Origin: SIG636 sp045535465
Lineage (GTDB): Bacteria > Bacillota > Clostridia > Oscillospirales > CAG-382
DNA length: 14,276 nucleotides
Assembly (NCBI GenBank): GCA_045535465.1
Contig: JAZSLS010000136.1
Location: forward strand, 1 to 14,276
Direction: 5' to 3'
A program made the translations under genes and the position numbers. The notes under the pieces are model-generated. The model saw only the letters and a program-made list of their open reading frames with translations, made no database searches and was not told where the DNA came from. Positions 5,949 through 13,345 of the stretch are shown here, piece after piece; position 1 is the stretch's first letter, and every line of letters starts with the position of its first letter.

Positions 5949-5974
5949 GGGCAGCCGCTCACGTGCGGCTGCCC
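5942..5974 (-). terminator. Terminator of the zinc-ribbon membrane protein gene
   Basis: Perfect ten-pair GC-rich stem: GGGCAGCCGC (5949-5958) with GCGGCTGCCC (5965-5974) and a six-base loop. Read on the minus strand the stem is followed by TTTTCGT. It lies about 70 bases past the stop of the gene ending at 6043. Confidence 0.85.
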
Positions 5975-6003
5975 CAAAGCAAGGTTTGTTTTTGCTCTGA
6001 ATA

Positions 6004-6029
6004 ATAGGCAAAAAGCCTATCGTTTTTTT
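6004..6029 (+). terminator. Small hairpin with T-run, possible plus-strand terminator
   Basis: ATAGGC (6004-6009) and GCCTAT (6015-6020) pair around AAAAA, followed by CG and seven T on the plus strand. It would stop plus-strand transcripts escaping the OhrR operon before they run antisense into the minus-strand gene. The stem is short. Confidence 0.5.
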
Positions 6030-6042
6030 GTAAGTGTTTAAA

Positions 6043-8007
6043 CTAGTCTTCGGTATAGTAACCGTACTCAACAATACCGGCAACGTCGTCAGCAATCTTC
6101 TTAGACTTACTACCATTCCAGGAGCGAAGCTCACCCTTATAATAGGTGTCGCTGTAATCGGTAATGTAAAGAACGGTGCCGTTGGGGGCAACGGTGTAGG
6201 TGTCTACGTCGTCAGCAATCTTAACGGTCTTGCCCTTCTTTAAGGTCTTAAGGGTGTAAGTGCCTTCGTCGTAGTCGGTTATAACAAAGATTTTATCGTG
6301 AAGCTCAGAATAGGAAACGTCAAATACGTCGGAATCTATTCTTTCCTTATTGATGTAAAGCTCGCCGTCATTTTCGCTGTAGTCCTTGTAGTAAGCAAAC
6401 TTATCGTTGGTGAGGAACTTGCACTCCTGATAATAAACATCACTGTCGTAAAGCTCTGCCTTGCCTACCTTACCGCTCTTAATATTGATAAGGTACAAAT
6501 CGCCTGTGTTTTCAGAAACGCTTTCATAACTGGCAGAGGAGGTTTCTGTAACGGGATAATCATCTTCGGTATCCTTCTCAGCAACGCTGATAACGAATAT
6601 TTTAGTACCGTTATCGTTGATTTCCACGTTGCTTATATTTTCAACTGCAAGCTCAGTAACGTTTTCTTTAACTGCAGTAAAGTAGGTGGCGCTTTCGGTA
6701 ATAGCGTTTCTAATTTCGTAATTTGCGGAATAAACGTTAATTTCGGAAAGCTTAACCTTTGCAGCGTCAAGGTCATAAGCTGTGTATACTACAACAGCAG
6801 CTTCCTCGGAGGCTTCAGTTACGCTCTTAACGTTATCGGAAACCTTAATAGCTTCTTTACCATTATAAAAATATATTGTGTTTACTTCAAGTTCAAGCTT
6901 AGCTTCCTTAAGTTCGGACTTAAGGCTTTCCTTCTGTGCCTTTTCATAAGCATCAGATATGCTGTTTATGTCATCGGTAACGAAGTCCATCATAGGCTTT
7001 TCAACGGTTTCGGTCTTGACAAAGTAAAAAGTATTGTTATTGTATATATCGCTAACATCGGAAACGTCAGAAACAAGCTTAACCTTATCTTTGCCCACAA
7101 CCTGCTTATAAACGGAGTCTTCCTTTACGTAGTAGATGGTCTTAAGGTCGTCGGAGCGATATAACATTTCTTCTACTTCGCTTGCAACCTTTTCCTTTTC
7201 CTTGCCGTTGTAGTAATAAACGCCATCTTCGTGAGTCTTGTAAAGAACTTTGCTGTCCTTAGAAATCCAAAAACTGGAAACGTCGCTGGCTATCTTTTCT
7301 TTTTCGTCCTTCTTTACGGAATACTTGTAGAGGTTACCGTCCTTACGGTAGAAAACGGTAGTACCGGCCTTGTTAACTTTGTAGTCTGTAATATCAGAGT
7401 CAACCTTTGTTGCTTCACCCTTGCCGCTAAGCTTACGGTAGTAAATATCATATCCGCCGGAGCTGTAAAATCCGCCATCAAGGCTTCTGTCGGGGAAGAA
7501 GATAAGGTCTGCTTCGGTGCTAATGTAAGTTTTTGCGCTTATTGCGGAAACACGGTTAGCAACCTGAGAGTTGGAAGGGGAGTAAGAGAAAAGTCTGTCA
7601 GTTACCTGCCAGGGCTTTTTAGCTGACATAATCATCTCATCATCCTGAATATAAACTATGTTACCGGGAACGTCTGCACCGCCACCGCTAACTATAAGAA
7701 CTATGGAAACAATTATGACGATAAGAAGAGCAATAGCGGCACCGCCAAGAATTAAAATCTTCTTGGGGATGGGGAAAGGCTTCTTTTCGTTTGTGCCGCT
7801 TTCCTGTACGGGTGTTACCTCGTCATATGCAGGGGCCTGAACGGGTTCGGAAACAGAAACACCGCAAGAAGGGCAGTTGTCGGAGGTCGCAGCAACCTTT
7901 GTGCCGCAACCGGGACAGAAAACAGTTTCTTGTACAGAAGCACCGCAACTGTCACAGAATTTGACGTCATCACTCAAGCTCTTGTTACAATTAGGACAAG
8001 TTATCAT
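6043..8007 (-). CDS. Zinc-ribbon membrane protein with extracytoplasmic repeat domain
   Basis: This is a 654-residue protein. The start at 8007 has AGGAGG at 8014-8019, six bases upstream, and begins directly with the first zinc ribbon. Two ribbons follow: C4/C7 with C18/C21, and C31/C34 with C45/C48. A Pro- and Glu-rich linker leads to one membrane helix (about 84-106). The rest holds repeats of about 35-40 residues with a G-x-x-Y-x-Y...K-I-A-x-D-V pattern, for example KYSVKKDEKEKIASDV, YYNGKEKEKVASEV, YFYNGKEAIKVSDNV, LKKGKTVKIADDVDTY and WNGSKSKKIADDV. This suggests a beta-propeller of about seven blades. A charged, probably helical insert (SISDAYEKAQKESLKSELKE) interrupts it. Topology is probably ribbons inside and propeller outside. 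Similar zinc-ribbon/propeller proteins occur in Firmicutes, but their function is unknown to me. Confidence 0.8.
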   Translation of the reverse strand: MITCPNCNKSLSDDVKFCDSCGASVQETVFCPGCGTKVAATSDNCPSCGVSVSEPVQAPAYDEVTPVQESGTNEKKPFPIPKKILILGGAAIALLIVIIVSIVLIVSGGGADVPGNIVYIQDDEMIMSAKKPWQVTDRLFSYSPSNSQVANRVSAISAKTYISTEADLIFFPDRSLDGGFYSSGGYDIYYRKLSGKGEATKVDSDITDYKVNKAGTTVFYRKDGNLYKYSVKKDEKEKIASDVSSFWISKDSKVLYKTHEDGVYYYNGKEKEKVASEVEEMLYRSDDLKTIYYVKEDSVYKQVVGKDKVKLVSDVSDVSDIYNNNTFYFVKTETVEKPMMDFVTDDINSISDAYEKAQKESLKSELKEAKLELEVNTIYFYNGKEAIKVSDNVKSVTEASEEAAVVVYTAYDLDAAKVKLSEINVYSANYEIRNAITESATYFTAVKENVTELAVENISNVEINDNGTKIFVISVAEKDTEDDYPVTETSSASYESVSENTGDLYLINIKSGKVGKAELYDSDVYYQECKFLTNDKFAYYKDYSENDGELYINKERIDSDVFDVSYSELHDKIFVITDYDEGTYTLKTLKKGKTVKIADDVDTYTVAPNGTVLYITDYSDTYYKGELRSWNGSKSKKIADDVAGIVEYGYYTED

Positions 8008-8026
8008 AGTAATCCTCCTAGAGAAT

Positions 8027-8054
8027 ATTATAGTCATAGGCTATGCCTACGCAA
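8027..8054 (-). promoter_or_regulatory. Second possible promoter before the zinc-ribbon gene
   Basis: On the minus strand TTGCGT (8049-8054), 16 bases, then TATAAT (8027-8032). It would start transcription only about 13 bases before the ATG, in or next to the ribosome site, so it is weaker than the promoter at 8062-8090. Confidence 0.3.
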
Positions 8055-8061
8055 TGGGAGC

Positions 8062-8090
8062 ATTATATCACAAAATATGTGCTATTTCAA
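8062..8090 (-). promoter_or_regulatory. Main promoter of the zinc-ribbon gene
   Basis: On the minus strand TTGAAA (8085-8090), 17 bases, then TATAAT (8062-8067), preceded by TGA to give an extended -10. The leader would be about 48 bases. It shows that the zinc-ribbon gene can be read apart from the radical SAM gene upstream. Confidence 0.8.
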
Positions 8091-8113
8091 GATATTTTTA
8101 CATATTATTGCAA

Positions 8114-8962
8114 CTATTTACTGTTTTTACAGGCATACCCGCATCTTTGACAAAGCGGTTCCGTAACTTTTTTTGTTATAAATGAATTCTTAATGGCAAT
8201 TGCTCTCTCTGTTGCTAATATTTCCTCAAGCGGCGTTTGTAAAATGTTACCTAAAGGGATAGCGCCGTCAGCGTCCAGACAACAGGGCACGACCGTTCCG
8301 TCACACAAAATACCTACCTGGTCACGCAGCCCGTAACAGCTGTGGTCATTTCTAAAATACTTGCCGTTAATATCGGGCCAGTCAAATAGCTTACCCCATT
8401 CCAAAAATATCTTGTCACGTATTTTGTACCCGCTGTATATACTTTGCCATTTCAGCGTTTCTTCCTCGTCAAAAAAGCTATGCATTTTTTCAAGTATCTT
8501 TTCATTGAGTGCATCCATACCGTTAACGTTCCATAATCTCATAACCGAAATTATTCCGGCATTTGAGGCTTTATCACAAAACTCAAAACATTTTTCCAAA
8601 TACTCGTCAAGCGAAAAAGGCAACGCATTGGCTTCGTAGGCGTGTAAGGAAATGCTAACCTTGTGCAGCGCTTTTGCCTTTAATAATACGTCGGTTTTTT
8701 CTTTAAGCAAGGTGCCGTTGGTGGTTATAATTACCTTAAAGCCAAGGTCATAGGCGATATCGAAAAACTTATCGAGTTTAGGATGCAACAGCGGCTCACC
8801 CATTAAGTGAAAATAAAGGTAGTCACAAAACGAACGAAGCCTTTTTGCGGCAACTAAAAAATCAGCTTCGCTTATGTATGATGGTGTGCGTTTTGTACCG
8901 TGACAAAAGGAGCAAGCAAGATTGCAACGGTTAGTTATTTCCAAAAAAGCTTTATTGGGCAT
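8114..8962 (-). CDS. Radical SAM protein with SPASM domain
   Basis: This 282-residue enzyme uses a [4Fe-4S] cluster to cleave S-adenosylmethionine and start radical chemistry. The cluster motif is CNLACSFC with C13, C17 and C20. GEPLLHP (55-61) is the usual SAM-contact region and VIITTNGTLL (77-86) a barrel strand. The C-terminal part carries C209, C220, C227, C228, C271, C274 and C278, typical of a SPASM domain with extra iron-sulfur clusters (GILCDGTVVPCCLDADGAIPLGNI and EPLCQRCGYAC). SPASM enzymes often modify peptides or mature enzymes. No short precursor peptide was found nearby, so the substrate is unknown. A GAGGGGG site precedes the ATG. It follows the DUF218 gene by 11 bases, so the two are co-transcribed. 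Confidence 0.88.
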   Translation of the reverse strand: MPNKAFLEITNRCNLACSFCHGTKRTPSYISEADFLVAAKRLRSFCDYLYFHLMGEPLLHPKLDKFFDIAYDLGFKVIITTNGTLLKEKTDVLLKAKALHKVSISLHAYEANALPFSLDEYLEKCFEFCDKASNAGIISVMRLWNVNGMDALNEKILEKMHSFFDEEETLKWQSIYSGYKIRDKIFLEWGKLFDWPDINGKYFRNDHSCYGLRDQVGILCDGTVVPCCLDADGAIPLGNILQTPLEEILATERAIAIKNSFITKKVTEPLCQRCGYACKNSK

Positions 8963-8973
8963 AAATTCCCCCT

Positions 8974-9750
8974 CTAATCGTTGGTAACGTTGCCGTTGCC
9001 GCTTAGGGGTATCTTTTCACCTAAGTAGGTCGGCGCAGGTTTGAATATGCCGGTAATGCAATCCTTTACTCTTGCAAGCACCTCTCTTGCGCTATGGTCG
9101 GCTTGATTAATGTAAATATTAAGGTCAGAGCTTACGCCGTAAGCTTCAATGCCTAACTGTTTTGCAATATATAATGCTCTGTAAAGATGATACTTTTGGG
9201 TAACAATAATAATTTTCTTGGCGCAAAAAACCTCTTTTGCTCTGTAAATACTTTCGTAGGTAGAAAAACCTGCGTGATCCATAAAAATATCCTCTGACGG
9301 AACGTTTCTTTCTATGGCAAAGTTTTTCATCACCTGAACCTCGTTATACTGTGTTCTGCCGTGGTCACCGCTCATTATAAACTTTGGTGCTGCGCCGCTT
9401 TTGTAAAGGTCAATTGCAACCGTAAGCCTGTCTGCAAGACTGTCAGAGGGAGTTCCGTTGCTGTAAACAAGACAGCCCAGTACAAGGATACAGTCTACGT
9501 CCTCAAGCTTTGCTGCCTGCTCGGGCGAAATTATTCTTTTACCGCCAATGTGCTTAACATACCCGTTAACAGCAAAAACGCCTAAAGAAAAGGGAAGTGC
9601 CAAACAAAGCTCTACCAATATAATACGCTTGAGCACGGTTTTAAAATGCGTCCTTCCGTGCTTTTTTTCATTGTAAAGAAGAAATAAATAAGCTGCTAAT
9701 GGCGATATTAATCCAAAAATCAAAGCAAGTACAAAAAGTTTTATAAACAT
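8974..9750 (-). CDS. SanA/YdcF-like DUF218 membrane protein
   Basis: This is a 258-residue protein. Two hydrophobic segments at about 3-26 and 41-62 anchor it, and the domain from about 80 onward has the DUF218 pattern: CILVLGCLVYSNGTPSDSLADRLTVAIDLYKSGAAPKFIMSGDHG, then NVPSEDIFMDHAGFSTYESIYRAKEVF and IIIVTQKYHLYRALYIAKQLG. Relatives such as E. coli SanA and YdcF affect envelope integrity and vancomycin sensitivity or bind SAM; the reaction is unclear. The start at 9750 has AAAGGAG seven bases upstream. It is first gene of a unit with the radical SAM protein. Whether the two act together is an inference from spacing only. Confidence 0.87.
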   Translation of the reverse strand: MFIKLFVLALIFGLISPLAAYLFLLYNEKKHGRTHFKTVLKRIILVELCLALPFSLGVFAVNGYVKHIGGKRIISPEQAAKLEDVDCILVLGCLVYSNGTPSDSLADRLTVAIDLYKSGAAPKFIMSGDHGRTQYNEVQVMKNFAIERNVPSEDIFMDHAGFSTYESIYRAKEVFCAKKIIIVTQKYHLYRALYIAKQLGIEAYGVSSDLNIYINQADHSAREVLARVKDCITGIFKPAPTYLGEKIPLSGNGNVTND

Positions 9751-9773
9751 AAACCCACTCCTTTCTCATTTCA

Positions 9774-9801
9774 ATTATACCACTTGGTTTAAATAATGCA
9801 A
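9774..9801 (-). promoter_or_regulatory. Promoter of the DUF218-radical SAM unit
   Basis: On the minus strand TTGCAT (9796-9801), 16 bases, then TATAAT (9774-9779) preceded by TGG, giving an extended -10. The transcript would start roughly 17 bases before the ATG at 9750, leaving just enough room for the ribosome site. Confidence 0.72.
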
Positions 9802-9822
9802 CATTTTAAGACAAAAACCTTG

Positions 9823-9954
9823 TAAAAAATAAAAAAAGCAGTAGATAATAGCTGCGCTCAATGCGTAGACTAAGTATACAGACTGATACATAGCGTGAAA
9901 AGTGAGGCGATTTTTCGTGAAAGCGCCTTGAATAAAATACAACTCATCGAAACG
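9823..9954 (-). other. Hairpin-rich intergenic stretch, no gene recognised
   Basis: No protein gene is visible. Read on the minus strand, a hairpin AGGCG...CGCCT (9906-9929) with an inner TTTC/GAAA pairing is followed about 70 bases on by GCAG...CTGC (9837-9854) and a run of seven T. This could be the end of a small RNA or a second terminator for read-through from the permease gene. I see no clear promoter for a small RNA. Confidence 0.3.
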
Positions 9955-9988
9955 AAAATGCCTCCCGTTACACTACGAGAGGCATTTT
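9955..9988 (-). terminator. Terminator of the SulP gene
   Basis: AAAATGCCTC (9955-9964) pairs perfectly with GAGGCATTTT (9979-9988); CGT and ACG inside can extend the stem past one mismatch. On the minus strand its 3' side ends in TTTT. It lies about 80 bases past the stop at 10067. Confidence 0.75.
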
Positions 9989-10066
9989 GGATTTATTGGT
10001 TCTTATTTCCGCAGGGCACGGAAAGAGCAAGTTTGTTTTCGCTATGAGCTGCGTTTTTACATTTAT

Positions 10067-11353
10067 TTACTTACTCTGTTTGTTTCTGATCTTGTTTACG
10101 ATAAGGAATATAATCACAAGTCCCATACCTACTGCAATGGCAATAACCAAATCGAATATTACCGTAAACAGGAAGGTAACTACTGCAATTATTATATCCG
10201 TTACAGGAGAAGAGGTAATGATTTTTTTCATCTCACGCCATTCGCTCATATTATAAGCAACTATAAATAGTATGGCGGCAATGGTCGGCATAGGAATAAG
10301 CTTTGCGTAAGGCATAAGGAACAAAAGCACAAGCAAAAGGACTAAAGCGTGAACCATACCTGCAATTGGGGTTCTGCCGCCGTTTTTAGCGTTAGCAGCA
10401 GTTCTTGCTATGGCTCCGGTTGCGGGGATGCCGCCAAACAAAACTGAGGCTATATTGCCTGCACCCTGTGCAACCAGCTCTGCGTTGGAGTTGTGTTTGC
10501 TGTTTACCATTTTGTCTGCAACCACGCAAGAAAGTAAAGACTCGATTGCTGCAAGGATAGCAATGGTAAAAGCATCGGGAAGCACGTCTTTTATTGCAGA
10601 AAGACTAAAATCTACGCCTGAATAATCAAGCTTGGGAAGCCCCATAGGTATCTCATACAAGTCGCCAATGGTAAAAACGTTATCATCCAAGCCCGGAATA
10701 AACTTAACCATAAGTGCGCCTGCTATAACTGCTATAAGGGAGGGTGGAACACGTTTTTCAAACTTCGGATAAATAATAAGTATCAAAAGGCAAACCAACC
10801 CAACAACCATAGCTTGCCAACTGAACGTGCCGATAGCGTCAATGTTGGCTTCGAGTTTTTCAAAGGCTTCTATGGGCTTAATGCCTTCGCCGTAGGAAAG
10901 TCCGAAAAAGTCCTTAAGCTGACCTATTAAAATGGTAACTGCAATACCTGCAGTAAAGCCTGTGGTGATTGTGTGCGGTATGAATTTTATAAGCTTTCCC
11001 AGTTTTAAAACGCCAAGCAAAATAAGTATAATACCCGCAACAAGCGTGGCAAGAAACAGCCTGCCCATATCTCCTTCAGGTCCGACGATGCCCGCAACGA
11101 TGGTTGCGAAAGCCGCAGTGGGACCTGCTATCTGTATTCTGCTGCCGCCCAGCAGGGAAACAATAAAGCCTGCGGCGATAGCCGTATAAATACCGTTTGC
11201 AGGCTCAACACCCGAAGCTATGGCAAGAGCGATTGATAAAGGTAAAGCTATAATTGCAACTATAACCCCTGCAACTACGTCTTTAACAGCTTGTTCTTTG
11301 GTGTATCCTTTTAAGGCTGTAAAAAGCTTTGGTTTTAAATAAAACCCGTCCAT
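10067..11353 (-). CDS. SulP-family anion permease without STAS domain
   Basis: This is a 428-residue integral membrane protein. Family hallmarks are AGVIVAIIALPLSIALAIASGVEPANGIYTAIAAGFIVSLLGGSRIQIAGPTAAFATIVAGIV near the N-terminus, then FIPHTITTGFTAGIAV, and AAIESLLSCVVADKM...NAELVAQGAGNIASVLFGGIPATGAIARTAANAKNGGRTPIAGMVHAL. These form the substrate and transport core, with about 12-14 membrane spans. SulP proteins carry sulfate, bicarbonate or other anions, often with sodium or proton. The chain ends soon after the last span (IFLIVNKIRNKQSK), whereas most SulP proteins have about 100 more residues of STAS domain. The substrate cannot be told. AGGAG lies eight bases before the ATG. It stands alone with its own promoter and terminator. 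Confidence 0.92.
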   Translation of the reverse strand: MDGFYLKPKLFTALKGYTKEQAVKDVVAGVIVAIIALPLSIALAIASGVEPANGIYTAIAAGFIVSLLGGSRIQIAGPTAAFATIVAGIVGPEGDMGRLFLATLVAGIILILLGVLKLGKLIKFIPHTITTGFTAGIAVTILIGQLKDFFGLSYGEGIKPIEAFEKLEANIDAIGTFSWQAMVVGLVCLLILIIYPKFEKRVPPSLIAVIAGALMVKFIPGLDDNVFTIGDLYEIPMGLPKLDYSGVDFSLSAIKDVLPDAFTIAILAAIESLLSCVVADKMVNSKHNSNAELVAQGAGNIASVLFGGIPATGAIARTAANAKNGGRTPIAGMVHALVLLLVLLFLMPYAKLIPMPTIAAILFIVAYNMSEWREMKKIITSSPVTDIIIAVVTFLFTVIFDLVIAIAVGMGLVIIFLIVNKIRNKQSK

Positions 11354-11369
11354 TTTGTTATCTCCTCAA

Positions 11370-11386
11370 ATGTTTTTCAAAAACAT
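11370..11386 (-). promoter_or_regulatory. Palindrome at the SulP transcription start, possible operator
   Basis: ATGTTTTT-C-AAAAACAT is perfect over eight-base arms around one base. It begins four bases after the -10 on the minus strand, right on the expected start point. The tight centre favours a protein-binding site over an RNA hairpin. The regulator is unknown. Confidence 0.45.
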
Positions 11387-11390
11387 AAGA

Positions 11391-11419
11391 ATTATAGCAC
11401 CGTATTTTGCATTAATCAA
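11391..11419 (-). promoter_or_regulatory. Promoter of the SulP gene
   Basis: On the minus strand TTGATT (11414-11419), 17 bases, then a perfect TATAAT (11391-11396). The leader to the ATG at 11353 would be about 30 bases. Confidence 0.78.
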
Positions 11420-11460
11420 TAGTTAAAAATAACCCAACTTTTTAAAATTTAAAATATGTA

Positions 11461-11489
11461 TTGACATATTTTCCACAATATGATATCAT
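11461..11489 (+). promoter_or_regulatory. Promoter of the ABC exporter operon
   Basis: A perfect TTGACA (11461-11466), 17 bases, then TATCAT (11484-11489) preceded by TGA, giving an extended -10. It lies about 30 bases before the ATG at 11518 and is overlapped by a nested palindrome. Confidence 0.78.
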
Positions 11490-11499
11490 ATTGATATCA
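11476..11499 (+). promoter_or_regulatory. Nested palindromes over the -10, candidate operator
   Basis: CAATATGATATCATATTG (11476-11493) is a perfect 18-base palindrome. Within and beyond it, TGATATCA occurs twice (11481-11488 and 11492-11499), eleven bases apart and so on the same face of the helix. The sites cover the -10 and start point of the exporter promoter. They probably bind a dimeric repressor, which is not encoded next to the operon. Confidence 0.6.
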
Positions 11500-11517
11500 A
11501 AAAAGGAGGAGCTTTTA

Positions 11518-12435
11518 ATGAGTGACAACACAATTATAGAAATAAAGTCTTTATCAAAGGCTTTTGATAAGATACAAGCGGTAAACGATATTAGCTTTAA
11601 GGTGAAAAGAGGTGAACTGTTTGCTTTTTTGGGGGTTAACGGTGCGGGTAAAAGCACCACAATTTCCATAATGTGCGGCAGACTTGCCAAAGACGAAGGT
11701 ACGGTTATTATAAACGGAGCAGATATAGATAAAAACCCCGACCTTGCAAAACGCAGCTTGGGCGTTGTGTTTCAAAACTCTTATTTGGATAAGTCTCTTA
11801 CGGTTAACGACAATCTGCGTTACAAGGCAGCGCTTTACGGTATAACGGGCAGGGAATACGATGAACGCATAAAGGAGCTTTCTGCTATGTTTTCACTTGA
11901 AGAAATTTTCGCTCGTCCGGTAGGAAAGTTGTCTGGCGGTCAAAAAAGACGTGTTGATATTGCAAGAGCTTTGTTGCATTCGCCCGAGATTCTCGTGCTT
12001 GACGAACCTACGACGGGGCTTGACCCTCAAACAAGAAGTATGGTTTGGTCTGTGATAGAAAAGCTTCGCAGGGAAAAGGGGGTAACCGTTTTTCTTACCA
12101 CCCATTATATGGAAGAAGCGGCGGATGCCGATTATATAGTTGTTTTGGATAGCGGCAACGTTGTTGCGGAGGGTACCCCCTTAGCGCTTAAAAATATTTA
12201 CACTAAGGACCATATCACTTTATATGGTGTTTCCGAGGAGCAGGTTAAGGCCTTGGGCTTTCCATATACGACAGTACAGTCAGCGTATCGTTTGTACGTT
12301 GCAAATACGTCGGAGGCTGCAAGGCTAATAAGAGAAAACCCCGACCTTTTTGTAGATTTTGAAATAACAAAAGGGAAAATGGATGACGTTTTCATTGCGG
12401 TGACAGGCAAAAAGCCGGAATTGGGGGATGAATAA
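11518..12435 (+). CDS. ABC-2 type exporter ATP-binding protein
   Basis: This 305-residue protein powers export by ATP hydrolysis on the inner membrane face. Visible motifs are Walker A GVNGAGKST (39-47), Q86 in the Q-loop, signature LSGGQ (138-142), Walker B ILVLDE (158-163), D-loop GLDP and switch His196 in TTHYMEEAAD. The C-terminal 75 or so residues are the variable tail of drug and antibiotic exporters of the DrrA/CcmA kind. ATG 11518 has GGAGGA at 11505-11510; the longer frame from 11461 would start in the promoter. Its stop overlaps the permease start by one base (TAATG), so the two are coupled. The substrate is unknown. Confidence 0.93.
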   Translation: MSDNTIIEIKSLSKAFDKIQAVNDISFKVKRGELFAFLGVNGAGKSTTISIMCGRLAKDEGTVIINGADIDKNPDLAKRSLGVVFQNSYLDKSLTVNDNLRYKAALYGITGREYDERIKELSAMFSLEEIFARPVGKLSGGQKRRVDIARALLHSPEILVLDEPTTGLDPQTRSMVWSVIEKLRREKGVTVFLTTHYMEEAADADYIVVLDSGNVVAEGTPLALKNIYTKDHITLYGVSEEQVKALGFPYTTVQSAYRLYVANTSEAARLIRENPDLFVDFEITKGKMDDVFIAVTGKKPELGDE

Positions 12436-13331
12436 TGGAAAATCTTAAGTGTTTGGTGATTCGTAATTGTAAGCTGTTTTTCAAGGACAAGGGGTTGTTT
12501 CTTACGTCTTTAATAACTCCTCTTATACTGCTTGTGCTATACGTTACTTTTCTTGCAAATGTTTACGAAGAAAGCTTTGCACAAGGCTTTGGCGATACAG
12601 TTATTCCTGAAAGGCTTATGAGCGGTTTGGTAGGTGGTCAGCTTTTGTCTTCTTTGCTTGCTGTTTGTTGTGTTACCACAGCTTTTTGTTCTAATATGCT
12701 TATGGTGCAGGACAAGGTAAGCGGAGCAAGAGACGACATAGCTATGACACCTGTCAGCAGTGGTATTGTTGCAGCGTCGTATTATATTTCCACGGCAATA
12801 TCTACAATGCTTGTGTGTTTTTTTGCTTGCGGCGTTGGCTTTATATACCTTGCCGTAATTGGGTGGTATCTTTCCGTAACAGACGTTTTGCTGTTAATGC
12901 TTGATATTTTTATAGTGGTTATGTTCGGCACGGCTTTATCTTCCGCTGTAAATCATTTTCTGACAAGTCAGGGACAGATATCTGCAGTGGGGTCGATAGT
13001 AAGCTCGATGTACGGTTTCATTTGCGGTGCTTATATGCCTATATCCCAGTTTGGGGAGGGGCTTCGTAATTTTATAGGCTTTTTGCCGGGAACTTATGGC
13101 ACGGCACTTATGCGCAAGCACGCTATGAACGGTGCTTTTAAAGAGCTTGTAAAAAACGGTGTGAGCGAGGAAGAAGTTAAAATATTAAGAGATGTGGTGG
13201 ATTCAAACATCTATGTGTTCGATAAGCCGGTTTCGACCGAAATAATGTATTTAATTATTTCTTTTAGTGTATTGATTTTTGCAGGAATTTATGTTATTAT
13301 TAATCTTCACAAAAATAAACCTAACAAATGA
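12435..13331 (+). CDS. ABC-2 type exporter permease
   Basis: This 298-residue partner of the preceding ATPase has about six hydrophobic segments, near 22-41, 63-90, 111-142, 150-172, 182-201 and 275-292. The stretch VQDKVSGARDDIAMTPVS (91-108) after the second segment is the usual coupling-helix region of ABC-2 permeases. SMYGFICGAYMPISQFGEGLRNFIGFLPGTYG (191-222) is the conserved region before the last span. The outer loop at about 223-270 is large. It should form a dimer with two ATPase copies and export a drug, lipid-linked compound or peptide; which one is not shown. Confidence 0.9.
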   Translation: MENLKCLVIRNCKLFFKDKGLFLTSLITPLILLVLYVTFLANVYEESFAQGFGDTVIPERLMSGLVGGQLLSSLLAVCCVTTAFCSNMLMVQDKVSGARDDIAMTPVSSGIVAASYYISTAISTMLVCFFACGVGFIYLAVIGWYLSVTDVLLLMLDIFIVVMFGTALSSAVNHFLTSQGQISAVGSIVSSMYGFICGAYMPISQFGEGLRNFIGFLPGTYGTALMRKHAMNGAFKELVKNGVSEEEVKILRDVVDSNIYVFDKPVSTEIMYLIISFSVLIFAGIYVIINLHKNKPNK

Positions 13332-13345
13332 AAGAAGTGTTTTAA

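Noticed and set aside
6298..7164. 288-residue plus-strand frame opposite the zinc-ribbon gene
   Set aside because: It is a shadow of the minus-strand gene, has no ribosome site and no recognisable motif; its hydrophobic look comes from reading the repeats in reverse complement.
8027..8120. Single operon from the DUF218 gene through the zinc-ribbon gene
   Set aside because: A strong promoter (TTGAAA-17-TATAAT, extended) lies in the 106-base gap, so the zinc-ribbon gene has its own start, though read-through is possible as no terminator was seen.
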